The notes under the pieces: model-generated | Told to the model about the DNA's origin: nothing | Databases searched by the model: none | Seen by the model: the letters and a program-made list of their open reading frames with translations, nothing else | Source: Kutzneria viridogrisea | GTDB lineage: Bacteria; Actinomycetota; Actinomycetes; Mycobacteriales; Pseudonocardiaceae | DNA length: 64,000 nucleotides | Direction of reading: 5' to 3' | NCBI GenBank assembly: GCA_014138725.1 | Contig: JACJID010000005.1 | Coordinates: forward strand, 248,001-312,000 | Translations under genes and position numbers: made by a program | Shown: positions 38,844 to 47,563 of the stretch, piece after piece | How positions within the stretch are numbered: position 1 is the stretch's first letter | How the letters are laid out: every line of letters starts with the position of its first letter

Positions 38844-39797
38844 TCAGCGCCCGCCCCGGGCCACCGCTCGCTCGACCAGTTCGGCGAAGGCCTCCCCCAG
38901 TGATCGGCCCGCCGCCTCCAGCGCCATCGGCAGCAGCGAGGTCTCGGTGAGTCCGGGCGAGACGTTCACCTGGATGAAGTTCACCGCCCCGTCCTCGCCG
39001 ACGATCGCGGTCGTGCGGGACACGTCGCGCAGACCGAGCAGCCGGTGCGCGGCCACCGCGAGCGCGCCGACCTCCTCGGCCGCGGCGGGGCTCAGCCGGG
39101 CCGGGGCGTGGAACTCGGTGAGCCCTGCGGTGTAGCGAGCGGTGTAGTCGTAGACCCCGCACTGCGGGCTGATCTCCACCGCGGGCAGCGCCTCGGGACC
39201 ACCCGGCCCCTCGAGCACGCCCACGGCCACCTCCACCCCCGGCACGAACCGCTCGGCGAGCACGGTGTCCCCGTAGGCGAGGCAACCCACCATCGCCGCG
39301 GGCAGCTCGGCGGCCTCGCGCACCACCTGGGTGCCCAGCGCCGAGCCGCCCTGGTCCGGCTTGAGGATCAGCGGCAGGCCGAGCCGCTCCACCAGTGCGT
39401 CCAGCACGGCCTGCGCGCCCAGTTCGCGGAACGTGCTGTGCGGCAGCACCACCCAGTCCGGGGTGTTCAGCCCGACCCTGGCCAGCTCCGACTTGGCGGT
39501 GGGCTTGTCCCACGCGCGACGGCAGGACCGCGAGTCGGTGCCCACGTAGGGCACGTCCAGCATCTCCAGGATCGACTGCACGGAGCCGTTCTCGCCCTCG
39601 CCACCGTGCATGGCGACCACCACGGCGTCCGGCCGGTTGGCGCGCAGCCGGTCGAGCAGTCCGCCGTCGGCGTCCCACTCCTCCACGGTGAGCCCGGCGG
39701 TGCGCAGCGCGGCGGACAGCCGCCGACCGGAGCGCAGCGACACGTCACGCTCGTGCGAGAGCCCACCCGACAACACGGCAACCCAGCGATCCGACAT
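38844..39797 (-). CDS. D-alanine--D-alanine ligase-like ATP-grasp protein, divergent
   Basis: ATP-grasp protein of about 317 residues with clear Ddl architecture. It has the N-terminal VLSGGLSHERDVSLRSG, AMHGGEGENGSVQS, the ATP Lys of LILKPDQGGSALG, and YDYTARYTAG. However, the metal-binding end reads IQVNVSPGLTETSLLP: the first Mg-ligand Glu of the usual E-x-N is Gln (about 276). The Asp of the preceding R-x-D appears as Thr (about 263). It may be inactive or use another substrate; it is probably not the housekeeping Ddl. ATG 39797 is used; GTG 39806 is possible. Confidence 0.8.
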   Translation of the reverse strand: MSDRWVAVLSGGLSHERDVSLRSGRRLSAALRTAGLTVEEWDADGGLLDRLRANRPDAVVVAMHGGEGENGSVQSILEMLDVPYVGTDSRSCRRAWDKPTAKSELARVGLNTPDWVVLPHSTFRELGAQAVLDALVERLGLPLILKPDQGGSALGTQVVREAAELPAAMVGCLAYGDTVLAERFVPGVEVAVGVLEGPGGPEALPAVEISPQCGVYDYTARYTAGLTEFHAPARLSPAAAEEVGALAVAAHRLLGLRDVSRTTAIVGEDGAVNFIQVNVSPGLTETSLLPMALEAAGRSLGEAFAELVERAVARGGR

Positions 39798-39818
39798 GCC
39801 GGTCACCGTAATGGAGGA

Positions 39819-41138
39819 TCAGGCGGTGTCCGGAGTCGGCGTCTGCGGCCCACTCAGGTTCCGGCGGTGCACCGTGCCGAAGGTGCTCAGCAGCTCCATC
39901 TCGCCCTCCAGCACGGCCGCCAGGCGACGAACGCCCTCGCGGATGCGCTCCGGGGTCGGGTAGCAGTACGACAGGCGCATCTGCCTGCTGCCGAAGCTGT
40001 CCGCGTAGAACGCCGTGCCGGGCACGTACGCCACGCGCTGGGTGACCGCCCTGGGCAGCATCGCCTTGGTGTCCAGGCCTTCCGGCACGGTCAGCCACAC
40101 GTAGAAGCCGCCGTCCGGCTTGGTCCAGGTGCAGCCCGAGGGCAGGTGCTGCTCCATCGCCGACAGGGTGGCGTCCCGGCGCTCCCGGTACGCCTCCTGG
40201 TAGGTCTTGATCTGGCCCTTCCAGTCGTGCTGGGTCAGGTAGCGGGTCACCACGGCCTGGGTGAACGCGGGCGGGCACAGGGTCGCCGACTCGGCGGCCA
40301 GCACCAGCTTCTCGCGCACCGCGTGCGGGGCGAGCACCCAGCCCACCCGAAGTCCCGGCGCGAAGGTCTTGGAGAACGAGCCCAGGTACACCACGTTGTC
40401 GGCCTCGACCGAGCGCAGCGCCGGGTAGGTCTGCCCGTCGAAGCCGAGCAGGCCGTACGGGTTGTCCTCCACCACGAGCACGTCGTGCTGGGCGCAGATC
40501 TCCAGGACCTCGGTCCTGCGCTGCACCGAGAGCGTGACGCCTGCGGGGTTCTGGAAGTTCGGGATCGTGTAGAGGAACTTCACGCGGCGCCCGGAGGCGG
40601 CCACGGCGGCCAGCGCGGCCCGCAGCGCCTCGGGCACCAGGCCCGCGTCGTCCATCTCCACGTGCACGACCTGCGCCTGGTAGGCCGAGAAGGTGCCCAG
40701 CGCGCCCACGTACGACGGGGCCTCGGCCAGCACCACGTCGCCCGGGTCGCAGAACACCCTGGTGACCATGTCCAGGCCCATCTGCGAGCCCACGGTCACC
40801 ACCACGTCGTCGGGGTGCGCGCGGATGCCCTCCAGGGCCATGACCTCGCAGATCTGCTCGCGCAGCTCGGGCATGCCCTGCGCGGAGCCGTACTGCAGCG
40901 CGGTGAGGCCCTCGGTGGCCACCAGTCGGCCGATGTCCGCCGACAGCGCGTCCAGCGGCAGGGCGGCCAGGTAGGGCATGCCACCGGCCAGGGAGACGAC
41001 CTCGGGGCGGCTCGCCACCGCGAAGAGCGCTCGGATCTCAGATGCCGTCATGCCCGCGGTGCGCGCCGCGTAGCGGCTCAGGTGCGGGTCAAGGCTGCGG
41101 GCGCCCTGCTGGGCGGGCTGAGAACCGGGGGCTGTCAC
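39819..41138 (-). CDS. PLP-dependent aminotransferase, class I/II (MocR/LysN-like fold)
   Basis: Fold-type I aminotransferase of 439 residues. Segments include LAGGMPYLAALPLDAL, YGSAQGMPELREQI, TIPNFQNPAGVTLS and EDNPYGLLGFDG. The PLP Lys sits in GSFSKTFAPGLRVGW. The overall pattern resembles 2-aminoadipate or branched-chain type enzymes that share the MocR catalytic domain, but no DNA-binding domain is present. Substrate cannot be named. GTG 41138 follows GGAG. It probably shares a transcript with the Ddl-like gene 21 bases downstream. Confidence 0.85.
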   Translation of the reverse strand: MTAPGSQPAQQGARSLDPHLSRYAARTAGMTASEIRALFAVASRPEVVSLAGGMPYLAALPLDALSADIGRLVATEGLTALQYGSAQGMPELREQICEVMALEGIRAHPDDVVVTVGSQMGLDMVTRVFCDPGDVVLAEAPSYVGALGTFSAYQAQVVHVEMDDAGLVPEALRAALAAVAASGRRVKFLYTIPNFQNPAGVTLSVQRRTEVLEICAQHDVLVVEDNPYGLLGFDGQTYPALRSVEADNVVYLGSFSKTFAPGLRVGWVLAPHAVREKLVLAAESATLCPPAFTQAVVTRYLTQHDWKGQIKTYQEAYRERRDATLSAMEQHLPSGCTWTKPDGGFYVWLTVPEGLDTKAMLPRAVTQRVAYVPGTAFYADSFGSRQMRLSYCYPTPERIREGVRRLAAVLEGEMELLSTFGTVHRRNLSGPQTPTPDTA

Positions 41139-41300
41139 CGTCGCACTCCATCCGGAGGGTATAGATCAGTCGAGTGTAACCGCCGTCCCGATCGGGGCCG
41201 CCTGCTTCCGACGCTCGTCACATCGGCCTATGCTGGTCCGGGTTCCCGTGGGTGACACGGGCGGTGAAGTCTGCTTGCTGTCCTTGCTCAGGGAGGTCTT

Positions 41301-41939
41301 GTGTCGCGGCGCGTCGTGGGCGTCACACTGGACAACCTGGAGCACCTGCCCAAGCGGTGCCGCAAGTGCGTGTTCTGGGAGCTCGCGCCGCACCTGAAGG
41401 AGCAGGCCGAGGAGTACGGCCAGACCGACTTCGAGAAGGAGGCCTGGATCTCCAGCGTGCTGCTGGAGTGGGGCTCCTGCGGCCGGGTCATCTACGTGGA
41501 CGGCGTGCCCGCCGGGTACGCGCTCTACGCCCCGCCCAGCGCCGTGCCCAGGGCTGTGGCCTTCCCCACCGCCCCGGTCTCCGCCGACGCGGTGCTGCTG
41601 ACCTCCCTGCACGTGCTGCCCGAGTTCGCCGGTGGCGGGCTGGGCCGGGTGCTGGTGCAGGCGGTGGCCAAGGACCTCACCAAGCGCGGGGTGAAGGCCG
41701 TCGAGGCCTTCGGCGACGGCTCGATCGACGAGCCCAACGGCTGCGTCATCCCGGCGAACTTCCTGCTCTCCGTGGGCTTCAAGACGGTGCGCCCGCACCC
41801 GCGCTGGCCCAGGCTGCGCCTGGAGCTGCGTACCGCGCTGTCCTGGAAGGAAGACGTGGAGGCCGCGCTGGAGCGCCTGCTCGGCACCGTCACGATCACC
41901 GGGGTGGGCAGCTCCGAGCCCACGCTGCGCCCGGCCTGA
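41301..41939 (+). CDS. GNAT-family acetyltransferase (Rv3916c-like position)
   Basis: Protein of 212 residues. The N-terminus holds a Cys pair (KRCRKCVFWELAP). The GNAT core follows with YVDGVPAGYALY, the beta4 strand LLTSLHVLPEFAGGGLGRVLV carrying the acetyl-CoA-binding G-G-G-L-G-R loop, and NFLLSVGFKTVRPHPRWP. The substrate is unknown. Position between parB and cwlM corresponds to M. tuberculosis Rv3916c. GGGAGG lies 4 bases before GTG 41301. Confidence 0.82.
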   Translation: MSRRVVGVTLDNLEHLPKRCRKCVFWELAPHLKEQAEEYGQTDFEKEAWISSVLLEWGSCGRVIYVDGVPAGYALYAPPSAVPRAVAFPTAPVSADAVLLTSLHVLPEFAGGGLGRVLVQAVAKDLTKRGVKAVEAFGDGSIDEPNGCVIPANFLLSVGFKTVRPHPRWPRLRLELRTALSWKEDVEAALERLLGTVTITGVGSSEPTLRPA

Positions 41940-41945
41940 GCACGA

Positions 41946-41979
41946 ACAAGGCCCCCGCGCCGCAGCACGGGGGCCTTGT
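41946..41979. terminator. Bidirectional terminator between GNAT gene and cwlM
   Basis: A 12-base-pair stem acaaggcccccg/cgggggccttgt with a 10-base loop lies between convergent genes. AT-rich ends give short U runs in both directions. Confidence 0.8.
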
Positions 41980-41991
41980 CGACAAATCTAC

Positions 41992-43131
41992 CTACTCGGC
42001 CTTGGCCAGCTCGTGCTTGAGCAGGTCGCCGAAGGTGAAGGTGCCGGTCGGCTGGTCGTTCTCACCCAGCAGGTACAGCCGCTTCACGGCCACGAGGATG
42101 CCCTCGGCCACGGTGTCCCGGAAGGTCGGGTCGGACAGCAGCGCCCGGTCCAGCTCGTTGGTCAGGTAGCCGACCTCGACCCGCACCGCCGTGCAGCGGG
42201 TGGACCGCAGGATGTCCCAGGTCCTCGGGTGCGAGCGGCAGTCCGGCATGCCGGTGCGGGCGACCAGCTCGCGCTGGATGAACCCGGCGAGGGCCTCACC
42301 CACCGTGGAGGTCGTGCCGTTGCCGGTGCCGAAGTGGAAGCTGGCCAGGCCGCGCGCGTTGGGCGAGCGGTTGGCGTCCACGTGCAGGGACAGGATCAGG
42401 TCCGCGCCCGCCTCGTTGGCGAAACGGGCCCGCTCCGACTCGGGCGGGCACTGGTTGGGCCCGCGGGACAGCAGCGCCTCCATGCCGGTGGCCTGCATGC
42501 GGCCCTCCAGCCTGCGCGCCAGGTCCCAGACCAGGTCGGCCTCGCTGAGGCTGCCGACCACCACGCCGCGGTCCCGGCCGCCGTGGCCCGGGTCGATGAC
42601 GATCCGCTTGCCGCGCAGCCTCGGACCGGCCCTGCGGACCTGCTCCTGCTCGCGCAGGAACACCGGCCGCCCGCCACGCACCTTCGGCTTGAGCTGGCGC
42701 AGCGCGCGCACCGTCTCGGCCCCGCAGATGCCGTCCACGGTCAGCCCGTACTCGCGCTGGAAGTTGCGCAACGCCTGCTCGCTGCGCAGGTCGAAGACGC
42801 CACTGTGCCGCCCGGCGTCGAAGCCGAGCTCCAGCAGCCGCTCCTGCAACGTGGCCACGTCGTCCCCGGACATCGGGTGCGAGACCAGGTAGGCCAGTGG
42901 ACGGTCACCCAGCTGGAAGGTGGCGGCACGCAGCGCGGAATAGGTCGCCGTGCCGACGAGGCCGTCGGTGATCAGGCCCCGCTGCTGCTGGAAAGCCCGA
43001 ACCGCGTGTTCGACGTCCACGTCGAACACCTCAGCTCCAGCACTGGTCTCGGGCAGCAGCCCGAGCGCGGTGAGAGTCGTCCTGATCTCGGCGACAGCCG
43101 GACCGACGTCACCGCGGCGGAGTACCTGCAT
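41992..43131 (-). CDS. cwlM: CwlM, N-acetylmuramoyl-L-alanine amidase-like regulator
   Basis: Protein of 379 residues with two N-terminal peptidoglycan-binding repeats (about 1-70 and 80-150, FQQQRGLITDGLVGTATYSAL and FQREYGLTVDGICG). An amidase-3 domain (about 175-360) has the Zn-type motifs IDPGHGG, LSEADL, LSLHVDAN and RVEVGYLTN. No signal peptide is visible, in keeping with mycobacterial CwlM, which is cytoplasmic. There it is phosphorylated by PknB and stimulates MurA, while unphosphorylated CwlM affects MurJ. The Zn-site residues look intact, so residual enzyme activity cannot be excluded. ATG 43131. Confidence 0.93.
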   Translation of the reverse strand: MQVLRRGDVGPAVAEIRTTLTALGLLPETSAGAEVFDVDVEHAVRAFQQQRGLITDGLVGTATYSALRAATFQLGDRPLAYLVSHPMSGDDVATLQERLLELGFDAGRHSGVFDLRSEQALRNFQREYGLTVDGICGAETVRALRQLKPKVRGGRPVFLREQEQVRRAGPRLRGKRIVIDPGHGGRDRGVVVGSLSEADLVWDLARRLEGRMQATGMEALLSRGPNQCPPESERARFANEAGADLILSLHVDANRSPNARGLASFHFGTGNGTTSTVGEALAGFIQRELVARTGMPDCRSHPRTWDILRSTRCTAVRVEVGYLTNELDRALLSDPTFRDTVAEGILVAVKRLYLLGENDQPTGTFTFGDLLKHELAKAE

Positions 43132-43261
43132 GCACCCCTCGCTCGATCGGGCGCCGGATACACCGGCGCGGTTTGCGACGCTTTATTGTGCCCTGCCCGT
43201 GACAATGCTCCACACAGGGCTACGCAGAGCGTTCGGACCACTACCGACCTAGCCCGAATGG

Positions 43262-43305
43262 CCGCGTGGCCTGTACGTCGATGGTAAGACGCACAGGCCA
43301 CGCGG
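43262..43305 (-). terminator. Terminator-like hairpin after trxA
   Basis: A 13-base-pair stem ccgcgtggcctgt/acaggccacgcgg with an 18-base loop lies 20 bases beyond the trxA stop. Between it and cwlM (43132-43261) there is no gene. Confidence 0.6.
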
Positions 43306-43325
43306 TCGGGTTGCTCCCAGGTGTG

Positions 43326-43652
43326 TCACAGCACGTCGGACAACTCCGCCAGCATCGCGGCCTTCGGCTTGGCGCCGACGATCTGCTTGGCCGGCTTGCC
43401 GCCCTGGAACAGGATCATCGTCGGCACGGACATGATCTGGTAGTCCCTGGCGATGGTGGGGTTGGCGTCGATGTCCAGCTTGGCGACGGTGAGCTTGTCG
43501 CCGTGCTCGGCGGCGATCTCCTCCAGCACCGGCGCGACCATCTTGCACGGGCCACACCAGGTGGCCCAGAAGTCGACCAGCACGGGCTTGTCGCTCTGCA
43601 GGACGTCCTCGACGAACGACTTGTCCGTGACGGTCACGGTGTTGCCGGCCAT
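43326..43652 (-). CDS. trxA: Thioredoxin
   Basis: Cytoplasmic disulfide reductant of 108 residues with the WCGPC active site (FWATWCGPCKMVAPVL), cis-Pro in SVPTMILF and the GxKPKAAM end. It is reduced by the TrxB encoded 34 bases upstream. The trxB-trxA-cwlM order matches mycobacteria (trxB2-trxC-cwlM). Confidence 0.97.
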   Translation of the reverse strand: MAGNTVTVTDKSFVEDVLQSDKPVLVDFWATWCGPCKMVAPVLEEIAAEHGDKLTVAKLDIDANPTIARDYQIMSVPTMILFQGGKPAKQIVGAKPKAAMLAELSDVL

Positions 43653-43686
43653 GGTTCTCTCCTCGTCGTACTGCGTGGTGATCAGG

Positions 43687-44661
43687 TCAGTTGGCGGCGG
43701 CCGCTGCCGCGGGCTCGTCGCTCGCGGCGTGCTCGGCCAGCCAGCGCTCGGCGTCGATGGCCGCGGCGCAGCCGGAGCCCGCCGCGGTGATCGCCTGCCG
43801 GTAGGTGTGGTCCACCAGGTCGCCAGCGGCGAACACGCCGTCCAGGTTGGTGTACGTGGACTGCTCGCGCACCTTGACGTAGCCCTCCCCGTCCACGTCG
43901 ACCTGGCCGGTGACCAGCGCGCTGCGCGGGTCGTGGCCGATCGCCATGAACAGGCCGGTCACGTCGAGCCTGGACTCGGCGCCGGTCACGGTGTCGCGCA
44001 CCGTGGCCCCGGTGACGGTGGTCTCGCCCAGCACCTCGGTGACCTCGGCGTTGAGCAGCCACTTGATCTTCTCGTTGGCCTTGGCGCGCTCCAGCATGAT
44101 GCGCGAGGCGCGGAACTCCTCGCGCCGGTGCACGATGGTCACGCTGCGCGCGAAGCGGGTCAGGAAGGTGGCCTCCTCCATCGCGGAGTCGCCCCCACCG
44201 ACCACGGCGATGTCCTGGTCCCGGAAGAAGAAGCCGTCACAGGTGGCACAGGCGGACACGCCCCGGCCCAGCAGCCGCTGCTCCCCCGGCACGTCCAGGT
44301 AGCGCGCCGCGGCGCCCATGGCCAGCACGACGGCCCTGGCCGCGTAGCGCACGCCGTTCGCGGTGACGTACTTGACCTCACCGGCCAGCTGCACGTCCTC
44401 CACGTCCTCGGCGCGCAGCTCGGCGCCGAACCGCTCGGCCTGGGCGCGCATCTGCTCCATCAGCTCGGGCCCCATGATCCCGTCGCGGAAGCCCGGGTAG
44501 TTCTCCACCTCGGTGGTGGTCATCAGTGCGCCGCCGTACTGGGTGCCCTCGAACACCAGCGGTTCCAGCTGGGCACGAGCCGCGTATACCGCCGCCGTGT
44601 ACCCCGCGGGACCGGACCCGACGACGATCAGGTTCCGGATGCCTTCCGACTCCGCAGCCAC
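43687..44661 (-). CDS. trxB: Thioredoxin-disulfide reductase
   Basis: FAD/NADPH flavoenzyme of 324 residues reducing TrxA. It has the FAD site [17 protein letters not shown], the redox pair C-A-T-C in [12 protein letters not shown], the NADPH site [12 protein letters not shown] and C-terminal [20 protein letters not shown]. The GTG at 44661 has GGAGG 8 bases upstream. Extending the frame to 44865 adds a Pro/Arg-rich leader without homology. The C-terminal Ala-rich tail is slightly longer than usual. Confidence 0.96.
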   Translation of the reverse strand: MAAESEGIRNLIVVGSGPAGYTAAVYAARAQLEPLVFEGTQYGGALMTTTEVENYPGFRDGIMGPELMEQMRAQAERFGAELRAEDVEDVQLAGEVKYVTANGVRYAARAVVLAMGAAARYLDVPGEQRLLGRGVSACATCDGFFFRDQDIAVVGGGDSAMEEATFLTRFARSVTIVHRREEFRASRIMLERAKANEKIKWLLNAEVTEVLGETTVTGATVRDTVTGAESRLDVTGLFMAIGHDPRSALVTGQVDVDGEGYVKVREQSTYTNLDGVFAAGDLVDHTYRQAITAAGSGCAAAIDAERWLAEHAASDEPAAAAAAN

Positions 44662-44765
44662 TGGCAGGACCTCCGTATCAGCTTTGTCTTCGTCAACGCG
44701 ATGGTAGGTGCCCAGAATTCCGCCGCCGCCGTCCGGAGTGACACGGCCGACAGGAGGGGGGCTGT

Positions 44766-45926
44766 TCAAGTCCTGGTAATGATCTCGCGGATCGCGTGCG
44801 CGCTGCCTCTGGGCTGCCTGCCCAGGTCGAACAGCCCGTACGGGACCCGGTGGCCGTGCAGCCACTCGTAGTTGTCGATCCCGGTCCAGAAGAACACCCC
44901 GCGCAGGTCCAGCCCGCGCCCGAGCGCCCCGCGCACCTCGGCCAGCGCCGCACGCAGGTACTTCGTACGGGCCAGGTCATCGGTTCCGCCCCAGCCCAGC
45001 TCGCTGACCAGGAAGCTCCGGCCGGGCAGTTCCTCACCCAGCCTGCGCAGCACCAGGCCCAGCCCCTCTGCCCACCGCACGTAGCCCTGCGGGCCGACAG
45101 GCAGCCCGGACGGGTGCGGGTGCAGGCCGCCCGCGGCGTCCACCGCCATGGCGTAGTAGTACGAGAAGCCGTAGTGGTCGAACGCCTCGGCGAACGCGTC
45201 GCTGCGGGCCAGCGCCAGCCAGGAGCCCCACACGACCCCGTCCAGGGCCCGTGCGGCGTCCGCGGCGCCGGGCGAGGGGTCGGCGGGCGAGATCGGCGCC
45301 AGCGCGTGCACGCTGGCCACCGGCTGACCCCCGCCGCGCAGGCGCAGGGCGGCGTGCACGGTGGCCAGGTGGACCGCCCGCAGTGCGGCGGCGAACTCCT
45401 GGCGGGACACGTGGCCGGGCGGGAACTGGTCGGTCAGGTAGCGGCGGGCCGCGAAGCTGGCCGGGGCGTTCACCGGCTTCCAGCCGAACACGAGGTCGCC
45501 GAAGGTGTCCGCGACGAAGTCCACGTGCCGCGCCCAGACCTGGCCCGCGTCCGGGGCGAGGAAGCCGCCCGCCTCGGCGAACCACCGCGGCAGCACCGAG
45601 TGCAGCAGGCAGACCCAGATCCGCAGCCCGGCGGACCTGCCCGCGGCGAGCACCTCGCGGTAGTGCTCGACGGCGGCCCGGTCGTACTGCCCGCGCACCG
45701 GCTCCAGCCGGGCCCAGTCCAGGGACAGCCGGTGGTGGGTCAGCCCCCAGTCGGCCAGCAGCGCGAAGTCCTCGCGGTAGCGGGTGGCGAAGCCGTTGCC
45801 GTCCCCGGACTCGGGTGCCCGCCCGGCCAGCTCCCACGCGCGCCAGTCCGATGCGGGCGCGGCGCCCTCGGTCTGGGTGGCCGATGCCGCGGTCCCCCAC
45901 CAGAACGAGCCGGGGAATCCGCTCAC
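44766..45926 (-). CDS. Glycoside hydrolase family 1-like protein lacking the acid/base Glu
   Basis: Protein of 386 residues with a GH1 (beta/alpha)8 fold. It shows [32 protein letters not shown], the nucleophile Glu309 in [10 protein letters not shown] and the late [11 protein letters not shown] and VPYGLFDL motifs. The acid/base N-E-P is N-A-P at 153-155, so the usual retaining hydrolysis should be crippled. It may be a glycan-binding or transglycosylating relative. GTG 45926 has GGAGG 5 bases upstream. The gene interrupts the otherwise conserved trxB-rsmA-sigM order. Confidence 0.82.
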   Translation of the reverse strand: MSGFPGSFWWGTAASATQTEGAAPASDWRAWELAGRAPESGDGNGFATRYREDFALLADWGLTHHRLSLDWARLEPVRGQYDRAAVEHYREVLAAGRSAGLRIWVCLLHSVLPRWFAEAGGFLAPDAGQVWARHVDFVADTFGDLVFGWKPVNAPASFAARRYLTDQFPPGHVSRQEFAAALRAVHLATVHAALRLRGGGQPVASVHALAPISPADPSPGAADAARALDGVVWGSWLALARSDAFAEAFDHYGFSYYYAMAVDAAGGLHPHPSGLPVGPQGYVRWAEGLGLVLRRLGEELPGRSFLVSELGWGGTDDLARTKYLRAALAEVRGALGRGLDLRGVFFWTGIDNYEWLHGHRVPYGLFDLGRQPRGSAHAIREIITRT

Positions 45927-46101
45927 CCTGCCTCCCCGCGTCGGCGTGCTGCTCGAAGGTGTGTACGCCGACGGTGCCACACGCGTTCACGAGCACGTTG
46001 ACCAGGTGGGAACAGTGAACAGACAGCGCTCCACCCCGGCCGGATCAGGACTAAGCTCGACAAACGCGACTTCACCGGCCGCTCTCCGGCCTGGGGGTGT
46101 G

Positions 46102-46136
46102 CAGCTGGGCCGGGACCGCCGGTCCTGGCCCAGCTG
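46102..46136 (-). terminator. Terminator of the sigM-rsmA operon
   Basis: A 16-base-pair stem, cagctgggccgggacc with a complement containing one G-T pair, and a 3-base loop lie 13 bases after the rsmA stop. The remaining gap to the GH1-like gene (45927-46101) contains nothing recognisable. Confidence 0.7.
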
Positions 46137-46148
46137 TGCGTCAACCGT

Positions 46149-46913
46149 TCAGCCTCCGATGACGCTGTTCGCGATCGTGGCCGGGTTGCCCGCCGCGCAG
46201 GTCGGCTCCACCACGAGCACCTGGGTGCGCATGACCTTGCCGGTCGGCAGCAGGAACATCACGCCCTGCTTGCCCTTGACCTCCACGCGGCGCACGCCCA
46301 GCGGGCTGACCTGCGGGTTGACCCCGTTGGCCTGGAGGCAGGCGGTGATCTTCTGCGGGCTGTCCAGCGCACCCGCGTCCTTGGCGCCGAGCACCTTGGG
46401 CAGCGCGGCCCCGTAGTCCTCGTTCTGGAGCAGCAGCGGGCCGTTGGGCGGCTCCGTACGCGGTTCGGAGGAGGTGGCGTTGCCCGGGGTTGGCACGGCC
46501 TGCGGGAAGCCGCTGGTCGGCGTGCCGGTGGTGCTCACCAACATGGTCACGCCCACCGCCACGGCCGCCGCCGCGACCAGCCCGGAACCCCAGCCCAGCC
46601 TGCGGTTTCGCCGCCTGCGGGCGGCCTCGATGTCCACCACGGGCGCGATCGGCGCCGGTCTGCTCGCGGCGACCTCGGCGGCCAGCGCCGCGTCGATCCG
46701 CGCGGCCACGTCCTCGGGCATGCGCATGGTCGGCAGGTTCGCCAGCTCGGCCTGGGTGGCGTCCAGCGCGCCGAGCACCGCCAGCGCCTCGGCGTCCCCG
46801 GCGACCAGCGCGCGCAACTCGGCCTCCTCGGCCTGGTCGAGCACGCCGGCGTGGAGGTCAGCCAGCAGGTCGACAGACCACGGCGGCCCGCTCCGCCGCT
46901 CATCCCCGGTCAT
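46149..46913 (-). CDS. rsmA: Anti-sigma-M factor RsmA-like membrane protein
   Basis: Protein of 254 residues. The cytoplasmic N-domain (about 1-100) has a zinc-free anti-sigma look (SVDLLADLHAGVLDQAEEAEL). One membrane helix (about 108-127, WGSGLVAAAAVAVGVTMLV) leads to an extracytoplasmic domain (about 170-254) with two Cys. It overlaps sigM by ATGA, the usual arrangement of an ECF sigma factor with its membrane-bound inhibitor. In M. tuberculosis the same slot is Rv3912/RsmA. Confidence 0.87.
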   Translation of the reverse strand: MTGDERRSGPPWSVDLLADLHAGVLDQAEEAELRALVAGDAEALAVLGALDATQAELANLPTMRMPEDVAARIDAALAAEVAASRPAPIAPVVDIEAARRRRNRRLGWGSGLVAAAAVAVGVTMLVSTTGTPTSGFPQAVPTPGNATSSEPRTEPPNGPLLLQNEDYGAALPKVLGAKDAGALDSPQKITACLQANGVNPQVSPLGVRRVEVKGKQGVMFLLPTGKVMRTQVLVVEPTCAAGNPATIANSVIGG

Positions 46914-47533
46914 CGGCCCTCCCAGTGACGTTGCTGATGCACAGCCCTTGTGTCACCTGGGACGTTCGCATCTGCACTCGGGTTCCGCAGGTGCCCCAGA
47001 AGTTTCGCCAGCTTCGCTCGGCCACGGGCACAGCGGCTCTTCACCGTGCCCTCCGCGATGCCCAGCAGCTTGGCCGTCTCGGCCACCGAGTAGCCCTCCA
47101 CGTCGACCAGCACGATCGGCGCGCGCTGCTCGTCGGGCAGCTCGGCCAGCGCGTCCTGGACCACCATTCTGGTCTGCAGGTCCGACACGGCGTCTCTGGG
47201 CAGCGCGGGCTCGGCGGCCCCCGTACCCGGCTCGGGCAGCGGCACCGTCGGGCGGGCCTGCCTGCGCCGGATCCGGTCCAGGCAGGCGTTCACCACGATC
47301 CGGTGCAGCCAGGTGGTCACCTGCGACTCGGCGCGGAACGCACCGGCCGCGCGGAACGCGGAGATGAAGGCCTCCTGGAGCGCGTCAGCCGCTTCCTCGG
47401 GGTCGCGCAGGGTGCGCAGTGCCACTGCCCACATGCGGTCCCGATGTCGCCTGACCACCTCTGCGAAGGCATGCGGATCGCCGGCGGCGTGGGCCGCTAT
47501 CAGGTCGGCGTCCGAGCTGGCGGCTGCGGTCAC
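46910..47533 (-). CDS. sigM: ECF RNA polymerase sigma factor SigM
   Basis: Extracytoplasmic-function sigma factor of 207 residues. Region 2 reads RDPEEAADALQEAFISAFR with TWLHRIVVNACLDRIRRR. Region 4 reads LPDEQRAPIVLVDVEGYSVAE with the helix-turn-helix LLGIAEGTVKSRCARGRAKL. Synteny with mycobacterial sigM (next to rsmA, trxB and the MurJ locus) supports the name. GTG or ATG-type start at 47533, 30 bases downstream of the pseudokinase stop. Confidence 0.92.
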   Translation of the reverse strand: MTAAASSDADLIAAHAAGDPHAFAEVVRRHRDRMWAVALRTLRDPEEAADALQEAFISAFRAAGAFRAESQVTTWLHRIVVNACLDRIRRRQARPTVPLPEPGTGAAEPALPRDAVSDLQTRMVVQDALAELPDEQRAPIVLVDVEGYSVAETAKLLGIAEGTVKSRCARGRAKLAKLLGHLRNPSADANVPGDTRAVHQQRHWEGR

Positions 47534-47563
47534 CGGCTGAGGATATAGGTCAGCCGATGATCG

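Noticed and set aside
41992..43131. CwlM called as a secreted cell-wall amidase
   Set aside because: No signal peptide is visible and the gene order matches the cytoplasmic regulator of mycobacteria, although Zn-site residues look intact.
45034..45996. Minus-strand Arg/Gly/Ala-rich frame overlapping the GH1-like gene
   Set aside because: It is an out-of-frame shadow; the GH1 fold motifs are in the other frame with a good ribosome binding site.
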